Below, one piece after another: positions 16,358 through 24,302 of a stretch of 64,000 nt of DNA. The first letter of the stretch is position 1; each line of letters begins with the position of its first letter. Source of the stretch: Massilia norwichensis (lineage in GTDB: Bacteria; Pseudomonadota; Gammaproteobacteria; Burkholderiales; Burkholderiaceae_D); the NCBI RefSeq assembly GCF_024753245.1, contig NZ_JANUGX010000026.1:43092-107091 (forward strand), in the 5' to 3' direction. The notes under the pieces are model-generated. The model was not told the origin of the DNA. It saw only the letters and a list, made by a program, of their open reading frames with translations, and did no database searches. Position numbers and translations under genes: made by a program.

Positions 16358-17416
16358 ATGAATAACTGGATCGAACACCTCGCCACGCTGGGCGCCCGCT
16401 TCCATCAAGACGAAGCCACGCAGATCGAAGACTTCGGCAAGACCTTGTCCGCCGCCGACCTCGCCGAGGGCATGGTGGCCCCGCTCACCGACCTTGGCCT
16501 GATCGCCGTGGCCGGCGATGACGCCGCCAGTTTCCTGCACAATCAGCTGACCAACGACGTCGAACACCTCGGCACCAGTGAGGCGCGCCTGGCCGGCTAC
16601 TGCACGCCGAAAGGCCGCCTGCAGGCCACCTTCCTGATGTGGCGCACCGGCCAGGACATCTTCCTGCAGCTGCCGCGCGCCATCCAGCCGCCGCTGCAGA
16701 AGCGCCTGACCATGTTCGTGCTGCGCGCCAAAGCCAAGCTGCGCGACGCCACCGACGAAGCGCCAACGGCAGCCGTGCTCGGCCTGGCCGGTGCGAAAGC
16801 CGGCGAGGCGCTGGCGCGCCAGGTTGGCACCCTGCCCGCCGCCCCCTACGCCAAGCTCGACGGCGCGTTCGGCACCGTGATCCGCCTGGCCGATGCGCTG
16901 GGCGCTCCGCGCTATCTGTGGATCACGTCGGCGGAAACCGCCACCACGGCCCTGGCGCAGCTGCGCGAGACCCTCGCCCTGGGCGGCAACGCGGCCTGGC
17001 ACCTGGCCGAGATCCACGCCGGCGTGCCCCAGGTGACCCAGCCGACCCAGGAACAGTTCGTGCCGCAGATGGTCAACTTCGAGCTGATCGGCGGCGTGAA
17101 TTTCAAGAAGGGCTGCTATCCGGGCCAGGAGATCGTCGCCCGCAGCCAGTACCTGGGCAAGCTGAAACGGCGCATGACACTGGCGACGCTGCCCAATGCG
17201 GCCGCCCGCGCCGGCGACGAAGTCTTCTCCAGCGACGATCCCGACCAGCCGTCCGGCATGATCGTCAACGCCGCGCCGAATGGCCAGGGCGGTGCCGATG
17301 CGCTGGTCGAAATCAAGCTGGCCGCACTCGAGCACGAGGTGCGCCACGGCTCGGCCGGCGGCACGCAGCTGGCCTTCCTGCCGCTGCCGTACGCCATCGA
17401 CACGCCCGCGGCGTGA
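16358..17416 (+). CDS. ygfZ: YgfZ/GcvT-like folate-binding Fe-S repair protein
   Basis: The 352-residue protein has the signature KGCYPGQEIVAR near residue 250, including the conserved redox-active Cys, and an N-terminal GcvT-like tetrahydrofolate-binding domain (LIAVAGDDAASFLHNQLTND). YgfZ supports the activity of iron-sulfur enzymes such as MiaB in the cytoplasm. It is divergent from mltG and is followed after 12 bases by the DUF4936 gene. Confidence 0.93.
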   Translation: MNNWIEHLATLGARFHQDEATQIEDFGKTLSAADLAEGMVAPLTDLGLIAVAGDDAASFLHNQLTNDVEHLGTSEARLAGYCTPKGRLQATFLMWRTGQDIFLQLPRAIQPPLQKRLTMFVLRAKAKLRDATDEAPTAAVLGLAGAKAGEALARQVGTLPAAPYAKLDGAFGTVIRLADALGAPRYLWITSAETATTALAQLRETLALGGNAAWHLAEIHAGVPQVTQPTQEQFVPQMVNFELIGGVNFKKGCYPGQEIVARSQYLGKLKRRMTLATLPNAAARAGDEVFSSDDPDQPSGMIVNAAPNGQGGADALVEIKLAALEHEVRHGSAGGTQLAFLPLPYAIDTPAA

Positions 17417-17428
17417 TTTGAAACGCAC

Positions 17429-17743
17429 ATGATCGACCTGTACGTCTATTACAAGGTGCGCACGCTGGACGCCGCCGCGCTGGCGCCGCGCGTGCGCGCC
17501 ATGCAGGCGGCACTGGCGGCGAGCCAGCGCGTGTCCGTGCAGCTGAAGTGCCGTCCGGAGACCAGGGACGGCCTGCAGACCTGGATGGAAGTCTACCCGG
17601 GCGTGCCCAAGGCCTTTGCCGGCTTGTTGGAGGGGGCTGTCGCGGCGGCCGGCCTCGATGCGCTGGTCCAGGGCCCGCGCCGCGCCGAAGTATTCGTCGA
17701 CCTGATGCCAGACCCGAGCCCGGAGCAGACCCCATGTGCCTGA
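17429..17743 (+). CDS. DUF4936 family protein, 104 aa
   Basis: A small soluble protein (MIDLYVYYKVRTLDAAALAP ... LQTWMEVYPG) resembling a ferredoxin-like fold stress-type barrel protein. The sequence and its place directly after ygfZ match the DUF4936 family of Burkholderiales. Its end overlaps the NRDE gene by 10 bases, so the three genes form one operon. The role is unknown. Confidence 0.8.
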   Translation: MIDLYVYYKVRTLDAAALAPRVRAMQAALAASQRVSVQLKCRPETRDGLQTWMEVYPGVPKAFAGLLEGAVAAAGLDALVQGPRRAEVFVDLMPDPSPEQTPCA

Positions 17744-18495
17744 TCGTCTTTGCCTGGCGCGTCATTCCCGGCGTGCCCGTGATTGCCTGTGCCAACCGCG
17801 ACGAATTCTACGACCGCCCCGCCACACCGGCCGGGCCCTGGCCGGAAAACCCGGACATCATCGCCGGCCGCGATCTGCAGGGCGGCGGCAGCTGGATGGG
17901 CGTGACCCGAACCGGTCCGAACGGTCCGAAGTTCGCGGCGCTGACGAACATCCGTGCGCCCAACGAACGCCGCGGCGATGCGCCGACCCGCGGCGCGCTG
18001 GTCGCCGACTTCCTCAAGGGCGAGCTGGATGCGCCGGCTTACCTGGACCGCATCGTCGGGCGCGCCGCCGACTACAACGGCTTCAACCTGATCCTGGGCG
18101 ACCGTGAAGGCCTGTACTGGTTCTCGAACCGGGCCGGCGGCGACCCGCGCAACGGCAAGCCGCTCGAGCCCGGCATCTACGGCGTGTCGAATGGTTTGCT
18201 GGATGCGCCGTGGCCGAAGGTGGTGCGCACCAAGGCCAGCTTTGCCAGCCTGCTGCTGCAGGGCGCACCGGAAGACGCCTATTTCGAGATGCTGGCCGAT
18301 ACCACGCGCGCGCCTGACCTGCGCCTGCCGGATACCGGCATGCCGATCGAAGTCGAGCGCGAACTGTCGCCGGTCTGCATCGAGCTGTCCGGTTACGGCA
18401 CCCGCACCTCCACCGTGCTCAGGCTGTACCAGGACGCCGAGCCGGAGCTGTGCGAGCGCATCCTGCGCCCCGAAGGGGTGGCCGCCGGGCGCTGA
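17734..18495 (+). CDS. NRDE/TANGO2-family protein
   Basis: Start at ATG 17734 gives MCLIVFAW with Cys2, the predicted N-terminal nucleophile of this Ntn-hydrolase-like family. The family motif NRDE is at residues 21-24 (CANRDEFYDRP). The 253-residue length is typical. Eukaryotic TANGO2 is linked to acyl-CoA/heme handling; the bacterial role is not established. It overlaps the DUF4936 gene by 10 bases. Confidence 0.9.
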   Translation: MCLIVFAWRVIPGVPVIACANRDEFYDRPATPAGPWPENPDIIAGRDLQGGGSWMGVTRTGPNGPKFAALTNIRAPNERRGDAPTRGALVADFLKGELDAPAYLDRIVGRAADYNGFNLILGDREGLYWFSNRAGGDPRNGKPLEPGIYGVSNGLLDAPWPKVVRTKASFASLLLQGAPEDAYFEMLADTTRAPDLRLPDTGMPIEVERELSPVCIELSGYGTRTSTVLRLYQDAEPELCERILRPEGVAAGR

Positions 18496-18496
18496 T

Positions 18497-18694
18497 TCAG
18501 GCTTCCCGCTTCATGAAGGGCGAGTCGAACTGCTGACGCCGCTCCACCGGGCGGGTCAGCACCCGTATCGCCACCGCCAGCGGCACGCCGATCTCGGCGA
18601 GACGGCGTGCCGCGCCGGCGCGGCCGATGGTATCGAGTTCGTGGATCACGGCCTCGATCAGGAGGGCTTGCTTGTAGTCGGTGCGTCTTTCCAT
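18497..18694 (-). CDS. Small hypothetical protein, 65 aa
   Basis: A soluble helical protein (LIEAVIHELDTIGRAGAARR, then RLAEIGVPLAVAIRVLTRP) whose stop faces the NRDE gene stop one base away. No signal peptide. Good codon usage and helix-forming composition support it as real, but I do not recognise it. Confidence 0.5.
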   Translation of the reverse strand: MERRTDYKQALLIEAVIHELDTIGRAGAARRLAEIGVPLAVAIRVLTRPVERRQQFDSPFMKREA

Positions 18695-18728
18695 CGGACG
18701 ATGCTAGCACACGCTGCGCACGAATCGT

Positions 18729-19442
18729 TCAAGCCGGGCGCTGCACCAGGTCCAGGTAGACACCCGGGTCCTGCGACAGGCTGCGCTTGACGTTCTGCGA
18801 CAGCTCGTCGATCAGCACTTCGCTCTTGCCTGCTTCGAGCGCAGCGTAGGCCCGCGCCACCACCTCGGCCGGGGCCAGCTTCGGCAAATCGATCCCACGC
18901 GTCAGGTCGGTATCGACGAAGCCCACGTGCAGGCCCAGCACCTGCGTGCCCTGTTCCTTCAGTGCGATGCGCAGGCCGTTGTTCACGCTCCAGGCCGCCG
19001 ACTTGGTCGCGGCATACGCGGCCAGGCCAGGCGTGCTGATCCAGCTTGCCACCGACAACACGTTCAGGAAAGCGCCGCCGCCATTCGCCGCCAGCCTGGG
19101 CGCGAAGGCCTGGCTGACGCGCAGCATGCCGTACACATTGGTCTCCATCATGCGCTGCATGGCGGCGATGCTGTCCTGGTCGAGCAGGCTGCCATCGCTG
19201 GCGATACCGGCATTGTTGATCACCAGCGTGACGTCGGCACAGGCTGCGGCTGCCTCGGCCGCCTGGGCCTGGTCGTTGACATCCAGCCGCACCGGCACGA
19301 CGCCGGGCAGCGCGATCTTGCCCGGGTCGCGCGCGGCGGCGTAGACCTTGCGCGCACCATGGGCCAGGGCCTGGCGCGCGAATTCCTGGCCGAGACCGCG
19401 GTTGGCCCCGGTAACGAGGACGATGGCGTTGTCGAGTTTCAT
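18729..19442 (-). CDS. Short-chain dehydrogenase/reductase under TetR control
   Basis: The 237-residue SDR has the NAD(P) motif TGANRGLGQEF, the NNAG motif (VINNAGIASDG) and the active-site YAATKSA with Tyr and Lys. AAGGG precedes the start at 19442. A palindromic site at 19457-19474, nearly identical to the one in front of the neighbouring TetR gene, sits 15 bases before the start codon. The gene is therefore probably repressed by that TetR protein. Substrate unknown; detoxification of a carbonyl compound is a reasonable guess. Confidence 0.85.
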   Translation of the reverse strand: MKLDNAIVLVTGANRGLGQEFARQALAHGARKVYAAARDPGKIALPGVVPVRLDVNDQAQAAEAAAACADVTLVINNAGIASDGSLLDQDSIAAMQRMMETNVYGMLRVSQAFAPRLAANGGGAFLNVLSVASWISTPGLAAYAATKSAAWSVNNGLRIALKEQGTQVLGLHVGFVDTDLTRGIDLPKLAPAEVVARAYAALEAGKSEVLIDELSQNVKRSLSQDPGVYLDLVQRPA

Positions 19443-19456
19443 GGCAATCCCTTTAT

Positions 19457-19474
19457 ATATGATGACCGTCATAT
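19457..19474. promoter_or_regulatory. TetR-type operator upstream of the SDR gene
   Basis: ATATGATGACCGTCATAT: six-base arms ATATGA / TCATAT around a six-base centre. It matches the operator at 20131-20150 at ATATGAT-AC--TCATAT. Its position between promoter and start codon fits repression. Confidence 0.75.
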
Positions 19475-19520
19475 TGCGGTCCAAAAAAATGCCGTGCCCG
19501 TGGGCGCGGCATCCTGCGCC

Positions 19521-20117
19521 TCAGGTTTGCAGCCCTGGGCGTTCGTACTGCGCAAGCAAGGCCTCGCGGCATGCCTGCAAGACTTCCCTGCCGCCGCTAT
19601 CCGCGCCGAGCACCCGGGCCATCTGGATGGCACCGACCAGGCTCGCGGCGATGGCCCAGGCGCTGCCGGACGCTGCGTCAGGCGGGAGCGTGTCCTCGAC
19701 CAGCCTGGCCAGCCCGCGCACGCGGCTCTTCGCGACCTCGCGCAAGCCTTCGCCGGTGCGCTGCATGTCGGAACTGACCGCCGCGACCGGACAGCCCAGT
19801 TCGAGCGCGTCCATATGCGTCTCCGACAAATACTCGCTGACCAGCGCACGCAGCGGGCTTTCGCCGGCATCCAGACGCGTACGCATGCGTTCGCGCACCC
19901 GGGCGTTGCTCTGGTCGGCGGCGTGTTCCAGCGCATCGGCCAGCAGCGCATCGCGTGACGCGAAATGGGCATAAAAGCCGCCGTGCGTCAGGCCGGCTTC
20001 CTTCATGACATCGGCAACCCCGACCCCGGCGATGCCGGACCGGCGCACGGCGCGGGCGGCGGCATCCAGGATGCGTTCGTGCGACTGCTGGTGGCGGGCG
20101 GTACGGGGAGCGGACAT
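19521..20117 (-). CDS. TetR-family repressor
   Basis: The start at 20117 gives a 198-residue protein whose N-terminus is a TetR helix-turn-helix: RILDAAARAVRRSGIAGVGV, then DVMKEAGLTHGGFYAHFASR. The C-terminal 140 residues are the ligand-binding half (TetR_C, YcdC/AcrR-like with ELGCPVAAVSSDM). A perfect 8-4-8 palindrome 14 bases before its start suggests autoregulation, and a near-copy lies before the SDR gene downstream. The inducer is unknown. Confidence 0.88.
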   Translation of the reverse strand: MSAPRTARHQQSHERILDAAARAVRRSGIAGVGVADVMKEAGLTHGGFYAHFASRDALLADALEHAADQSNARVRERMRTRLDAGESPLRALVSEYLSETHMDALELGCPVAAVSSDMQRTGEGLREVAKSRVRGLARLVEDTLPPDAASGSAWAIAASLVGAIQMARVLGADSGGREVLQACREALLAQYERPGLQT

Positions 20118-20130
20118 GGCGCTTGCCTTA

Positions 20131-20150
20131 AATATGATAACGATCATATT
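20131..20150. promoter_or_regulatory. Autoregulatory TetR operator
   Basis: AATATGAT-AACG-ATCATATT, a perfect inverted repeat with eight-base arms, lies 14 bases upstream of the TetR start codon. It shares its core with the site before the SDR gene. Confidence 0.8.
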
Positions 20151-20227
20151 AAGCCACAAACGAAAGCAGGTCAAGCCTGGCAAACCGGGCGCGCAAACGC
20201 CCGGCACCAGCCCTGCCTGCGGGTGGC

Positions 20228-20761
20228 TTAGCGGTCCGGATCGTTGCCGGTCGTGCCCGCCGCGGAAGCGCCGTTCGAACCGCCCAGCCTGCCCTCGTCC
20301 GGGGTGCCGGCTGCGGAGTGGCCGCCGGTGCTGCGGTCGCTGTTGTCGCCCTGGCGCGAACCGGCCGGGAACACATTCGCTTCGGGCGAGCTGTGCACGA
20401 AGCCGCTCTGGCGGCTTTCGCTGGCGCCGGCCCCGCCCGTGTATTGGCCGGAACCCGATTGCGAGCCCTGGCCGCCGCTCTGGCTGTTCTGCTTGTTCTG
20501 GCCGCCGCCCTGTGCGCTGCCGCCGTCCTCGGCCGTGAAGCCGACGCCGCTCTGGTCCGGCACGTCTTCGCGCCAGGCCTTGCCGTTCGATGCGCCGGCG
20601 CTCTGGCCGGGATCCGCACTCTGTCGGTTGGCTTCGCCTGCCGATTGCCCCTGCAGCGAGGTGCCGGCTGCGTCATCGTTGGTGAAACCGACGCCGCCCT
20701 GGTCGAGCACGTCCTGTTTGCCGTGCCGGGTCTTGTCCTTTTTGTCCATGTTATCGGCCAT
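20228..20761 (-). CDS. Low-complexity hydrophilic protein with a duplicated motif, 177 aa
   Basis: The protein is rich in Gly, Ser, Gln, Asn and Asp, has no hydrophobic segment and is likely disordered. A motif is repeated: QDVLDQGGVGFTNDD near residue 17 and EDVPDQSGVGFTAED near residue 64. The composition resembles stress or desiccation-related hydrophilins, but this is only a resemblance. It stands alone with about 100 bases on either side. Whether it is truly disordered and expressed is untested. Confidence 0.6.
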   Translation of the reverse strand: MADNMDKKDKTRHGKQDVLDQGGVGFTNDDAAGTSLQGQSAGEANRQSADPGQSAGASNGKAWREDVPDQSGVGFTAEDGGSAQGGGQNKQNSQSGGQGSQSGSGQYTGGAGASESRQSGFVHSSPEANVFPAGSRQGDNSDRSTGGHSAAGTPDEGRLGGSNGASAAGTTGNDPDR

Positions 20762-20862
20762 GATGATCTCCCTTGCGATTTCGATAGCTCGATGCTAACG
20801 ATTTCGGGAAATTCACAAATAGGAAGGCAAGCTGAATGCGTGTAGGAGTTGCGGCAGTCTGG

Positions 20863-21765
20863 CTAGCCTTTCGCCCCTGCCTTCAGCGCCTGCGTCAGCT
20901 GAGGCATCGCCGCGTACGCATCGGCCGGTGCCTTGCCGTGCACGATCGCCTCCATCCGCTCGGCCACGCTGCCCAGCAATTGCGGATGCGAATAGATGTA
21001 AAAGCGGCCCTCGCGCACGGCGTCGAAGGTGATGCGCGCGACGTCCGCGGCGCTGAGCTTGCCCGCTTCAACGGCTTTGCTCACAAGCATCTGCGCTGCC
21101 TGCTGGCTGGGCGTCGGCGGCGCGTCGTTCTCCAGCTCCTGCGGACGGTGCGCGTCGGAGCCGACAATGCCGGTCGGTACGAAATACGGGCACAGGACCG
21201 AGGCGTCGATCGGCGCCTCGACCAGACGCAGGTCGTGGTACAGGGTTTCGCTCAGCGACACCACCGCGTGCTTGCTGACGTTGTAGACGCCCATTGCCGG
21301 AGGATTCAGCAGCCCCGCCATCGAAGCCGTGTTGACGATGTGGCCTTCGTAATGGGGATCGCGACGCGCGCATTCCAGCATGATGGGCGTGAACACGCGC
21401 ACGCCATGGACCACGCCCCACAGGTTCACCCCCAGCACCCATTCCCAGTCGGCCTCGCTGTTTTCCCAGATCAGGCCGCCCGCGGCGACGCCGGCGTTAT
21501 TGAACACCAGATGCACGCCGTGGAAGCGGATCATCGCCGCATCCGCCAGTTCCTCGATGTGCTCGCGCTTGCTGACATCGACCACCATCGCCAGCACTTC
21601 CGCGCCTTGCGCTTGCAACGCCTCGGTCGCGTGTTCCAGCGCCTTGGCATCGACGTCGGCCAGCACCAGCTTCATGCCCAGGCCGGCCGCCGTGTCGGCG
21701 AAGGCGCGGCCCAGCCCGCTGGCGGCGCCGGTGATGACGGCGACCCGTCCTTCGAACTGCTTCAT
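20863..21765 (-). CDS. SDR family oxidoreductase, 300 aa
   Basis: An SDR with the nucleotide-binding TGAASGLGRAFADTA, FNNAGVAAGG and the catalytic YNVSKHAVVSLSE. The C-terminus is longer than in minimal SDRs. It is the third gene of a leftward run Dabb-SDR-SDR, starting 43 bases after the preceding SDR gene. The substrate is not evident; the Dabb partner hints at degradation of an aromatic or polyketide-like compound. Confidence 0.85.
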   Translation of the reverse strand: MKQFEGRVAVITGAASGLGRAFADTAAGLGMKLVLADVDAKALEHATEALQAQGAEVLAMVVDVSKREHIEELADAAMIRFHGVHLVFNNAGVAAGGLIWENSEADWEWVLGVNLWGVVHGVRVFTPIMLECARRDPHYEGHIVNTASMAGLLNPPAMGVYNVSKHAVVSLSETLYHDLRLVEAPIDASVLCPYFVPTGIVGSDAHRPQELENDAPPTPSQQAAQMLVSKAVEAGKLSAADVARITFDAVREGRFYIYSHPQLLGSVAERMEAIVHGKAPADAYAAMPQLTQALKAGAKG

Positions 21766-21808
21766 GTTTCCTCCCCCATGCCGTACGTCGGGACGCCAGG
21801 ATGCCGCT

Positions 21809-22591
21809 TTATACCGCGGAAACGCCGCCGTCCACCGCCAGCACCTGTCCCGTGATGTGTTTGCCCGCGTCGGACGCGAACAGCAGGACCGCGCCCTTCA
21901 GGTCGTCTTCGTCGCCGAGACGCCCTAGCGGCGCCTGCTGCGCCAGCGTGTCGGCACCGACAGCCGCCAGTATGCCCTTCGTCATCTTCGAGGGGAAGAA
22001 ACCCGGCGCGATCGCATTCACCGTGATGCCGTAGCGGCCCCATTCGCCGGCCAGGGTGCGCGTGAAATTGATCAGCGCCGCCTTCGAGGTGTTGTAGGCG
22101 ATGGTCTGCATCGTGCCTGGCGGGTTGCCGGCGAGGCCGGCGATCGAGGCGATATTGACGATGCGGCCGCGGCCGCGCGGAATCATCGAACGCTTGCCCA
22201 GCACCTGGCTCAGCAGGAAGATGCTGCGCACGTTCAGGTTCATCACCTTGTCCCAGGCTTCGAGCGGGAAGTCTTCGGCCGGCGCGCCCCAGGTGGCGCC
22301 GGCATTGTTCACCAGGATGTCGACCTGGCCCAGCTGCGCGAGCGCGGCATCGGCGAAGGCCTGCACACCGCTCTCCGTCGACAGGTCGGCCGCGATGCCG
22401 GTCGCGTCGATGCCGCGTGCCGCCAGATGGGCGCAGGCTTCGTCGAGCTCGCCTTGCTTGCGCGAGGCCAGCACCACGCGCGCGCCCTGCTCGCCCAGCG
22501 CTTCGGCCATCTGCAGGCCCAGTCCGCGCGAACCGCCGGTGACGACGGCGGTCTGGCCGGCCAGCGAAAACAGCTCCGCGACCGTCCTCAT
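21809..22591 (-). CDS. SDR family oxidoreductase, 260 aa
   Basis: Start at ATG 22591 overlaps the Dabb stop by four bases. Motifs: TGGSRGLGLQMAEAL, VNNAGATWG, and YNTSKAALINFTR, with a C-terminal GQVLAVDGGVSAV typical of classical FabG-like SDRs that reduce 3-oxoacyl or related ketones. Second gene of the Dabb-SDR-SDR operon. Confidence 0.88.
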   Translation of the reverse strand: MRTVAELFSLAGQTAVVTGGSRGLGLQMAEALGEQGARVVLASRKQGELDEACAHLAARGIDATGIAADLSTESGVQAFADAALAQLGQVDILVNNAGATWGAPAEDFPLEAWDKVMNLNVRSIFLLSQVLGKRSMIPRGRGRIVNIASIAGLAGNPPGTMQTIAYNTSKAALINFTRTLAGEWGRYGITVNAIAPGFFPSKMTKGILAAVGADTLAQQAPLGRLGDEDDLKGAVLLFASDAGKHITGQVLAVDGGVSAV

Positions 22592-22905
22592 TGCTGCCCC
22601 GCCGGCACTTCGTAATCCATGCACTGGCGCGCTTCGCGGATCGCGCCGATGAAAGGCACCAGCGCCTGGTGGGTCGGATGCTTGGCGTAGGCTTCGAGCG
22701 CGGCCTTGTTCTCGAATTCCGAGTACAGCACCACGTCATAGGTGGCTTCGAGCCCCGGCTGGGCCAGCGTGACCTCGAACTTGAGAATGCCCGGCACGAT
22801 GTGCGCGCACTCGTCGAGGCGGCGTTTCATCTCGCGGGCATTGGCGGCGCGGTCCGCGCCTTCCGCGTGTTCCTTCAGTTTCCACATGACGATGTGCTTG
22901 AGCAT
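22588..22905 (-). CDS. Dabb-family (stress-responsive alpha/beta barrel) protein
   Basis: The 105-residue protein begins MLKHIVMWKLKEHAEG and contains YDVVLYSEFENKAALEAYAKHPTH-like sequence, the usual Dabb signature. Dabb proteins are small dimeric ferredoxin-like barrels, some of which cyclise or oxidise small molecules. It is the first gene of the operon with two SDRs, divergent from the recombinase gene. Confidence 0.85.
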   Translation of the reverse strand: MLKHIVMWKLKEHAEGADRAANAREMKRRLDECAHIVPGILKFEVTLAQPGLEATYDVVLYSEFENKAALEAYAKHPTHQALVPFIGAIREARQCMDYEVPAGQQ

Positions 22906-23038
22906 GGTTCTCTTTTCCTTCACCGATAAACGAACAGATAACAATGAGCATAACGTTTTGGTGGCGGGATGGCGAGTGTGTTGGTTTGGCCGGGTCCATG
23001 GGGCTGGTGGCTGGGTTTTGTCGGGTTTCGGGCATCTG

Positions 23039-23051
23039 TCGGTTAGTTGCA
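23039..23051 (+). repeat. 13-bp direct repeat, copy 1
   Basis: TCGGTTAGTTGCA, identical to the copy at 23107-23119 and 68 bases from it, in the gap before the recombinase-fold gene. It could be a binding site or an old duplication boundary. Confidence 0.7.
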
Positions 23052-23106
23052 TATCATTCGTGCCGTGACCGACGTGCCAGCGCACCGCAGCCATTTGCAT
23101 TGGCGC

Positions 23107-23119
23107 TCGGTTAGTTGCA
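23107..23119 (+). repeat. 13-bp direct repeat, copy 2
   Basis: Second TCGGTTAGTTGCA, ending nine bases before the recombinase start codon, so a protein bound here would cover the ribosome site region. Confidence 0.7.
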
Positions 23120-23128
23120 GAATGTGGC

Positions 23129-24142
23129 ATGAGCAAACTCGCCGCCTGGGACAGCAATCCCCTCAAATGCTTCGCCGACTTCATCGCCGGCCCCGACTTC
23201 GCCCTGACCTCGAGCCGGCAGCGCGACCTGGCCCCCAAGCCGCTGTCGCCGGAATCCGCCGCCATCTACCGCTTCATGTTCGGCAAATTCGCTGCCTGGA
23301 TGCTGGAAGAGCGACTGAAGATGTCGACGGTCACGGGGCGCGACCTGCAGCGCTTCGTCGCGCTGGCGCACGATGGTCAACGCGACCTGAACAGCAAGAT
23401 CGCCTACCGCTACCTGCGTCTGCTGGAACGCTGCTACGACTACCTCGAGCGGGCGCCGAATCCGGCACGCGATGCCATCGTCGGCATCGACCGCGCCCAG
23501 ATCGCCCGCGATGCGCCGATGACCGCGCTGAACGCCGACGAACTGCAGCGCTTCATGGCCGCCCTGCCCGGCCAACGCGCGGACGACGACAACAAGGCGT
23601 CCGGCTGGAAGCGCCGCCGCGACCGCGCGATGCAGGTAACGATGGCGCTGGCCGGCCTGCGCGTCGCCGAAGCGATCGGGCTGCTGGTCGACGAGGTCGG
23701 GCGCCAACCCGACATCGAGGGCGCCCTGGTCCTGAACATCACCCCGGAGCAGAAACACCGCACAAGTTACGAGCACACGACCACGCTGCCGAAGGAAGGC
23801 GTGGCCGAGCTGACGGCATGGCTGAGCGAACGCGCAGAACTCAATATTCCCGGCGCGCTGGTGTTCCCGGCCAACCTGGAGGGCGAACCCCTGCACAAGG
23901 CCACCGTCTACCGCCAGGTCAAGGCGACCTTCGGACGCGCCGGCCTGGCCGTGTCGCGTGCCGGCGGGCGCACCCTGCGCAATACCTTCGCCTCGCAGCA
24001 ACTGCGCCAGGGAACGCCGCAAAGCGAGCTGACGACGGTGCTGGGCCTGGCGCTGGAGCGTTCCGCCGAGGCCTATAAGTACGCCAAAGTAAATGAGGAA
24101 ACCTCCGCGCCGGAAGCCGGTCCAACAGCCAAGGACGCCTGA
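23129..24142 (+). CDS. Tyrosine-recombinase-fold protein with altered active site
   Basis: The 337-residue protein has an N-terminal SAM-like core-binding region and a C-terminal catalytic domain. Arg I is R178 in ALAGLRVAEA, Arg II is R284 and the tyrosine is Y316 (ERSAEAYKYA). However, the conserved His of HxLR is Arg (R281 in GGRTLRNTF), and the LGH His is Leu (LGLALERS, L307). These changes may leave it impaired or specialised. No phage genes, excisionase or flanking tRNA are present, so it does not look like a recent mobile-element integrase. Two 13-bp direct repeats lie immediately upstream. A resident Xer-like or regulatory protein is possible. Confidence 0.8.
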   Translation: MSKLAAWDSNPLKCFADFIAGPDFALTSSRQRDLAPKPLSPESAAIYRFMFGKFAAWMLEERLKMSTVTGRDLQRFVALAHDGQRDLNSKIAYRYLRLLERCYDYLERAPNPARDAIVGIDRAQIARDAPMTALNADELQRFMAALPGQRADDDNKASGWKRRRDRAMQVTMALAGLRVAEAIGLLVDEVGRQPDIEGALVLNITPEQKHRTSYEHTTTLPKEGVAELTAWLSERAELNIPGALVFPANLEGEPLHKATVYRQVKATFGRAGLAVSRAGGRTLRNTFASQQLRQGTPQSELTTVLGLALERSAEAYKYAKVNEETSAPEAGPTAKDA

Positions 24143-24302
24143 GCTCACCCCCTGCGCATGAGTCCGTGCCAGGACGGCTTTTCCGTAAGTTTCGTGTAAG
24201 TTTGGAGCAAGCATCGCGTAAGCTTGGCGGCGCAGAGTCGCTGCCGTACCTGGCGTAAATATCGGCTATCCATTGACATTACAACTCACAACGGAGACTA
24301 CA

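Noticed and set aside
23039..24142. Genomic island bounded by the recombinase and direct repeats
   Set aside because: The repeats are only 68 bases apart and both upstream; there is no second att-like site, tRNA end or cargo, and base composition does not change.
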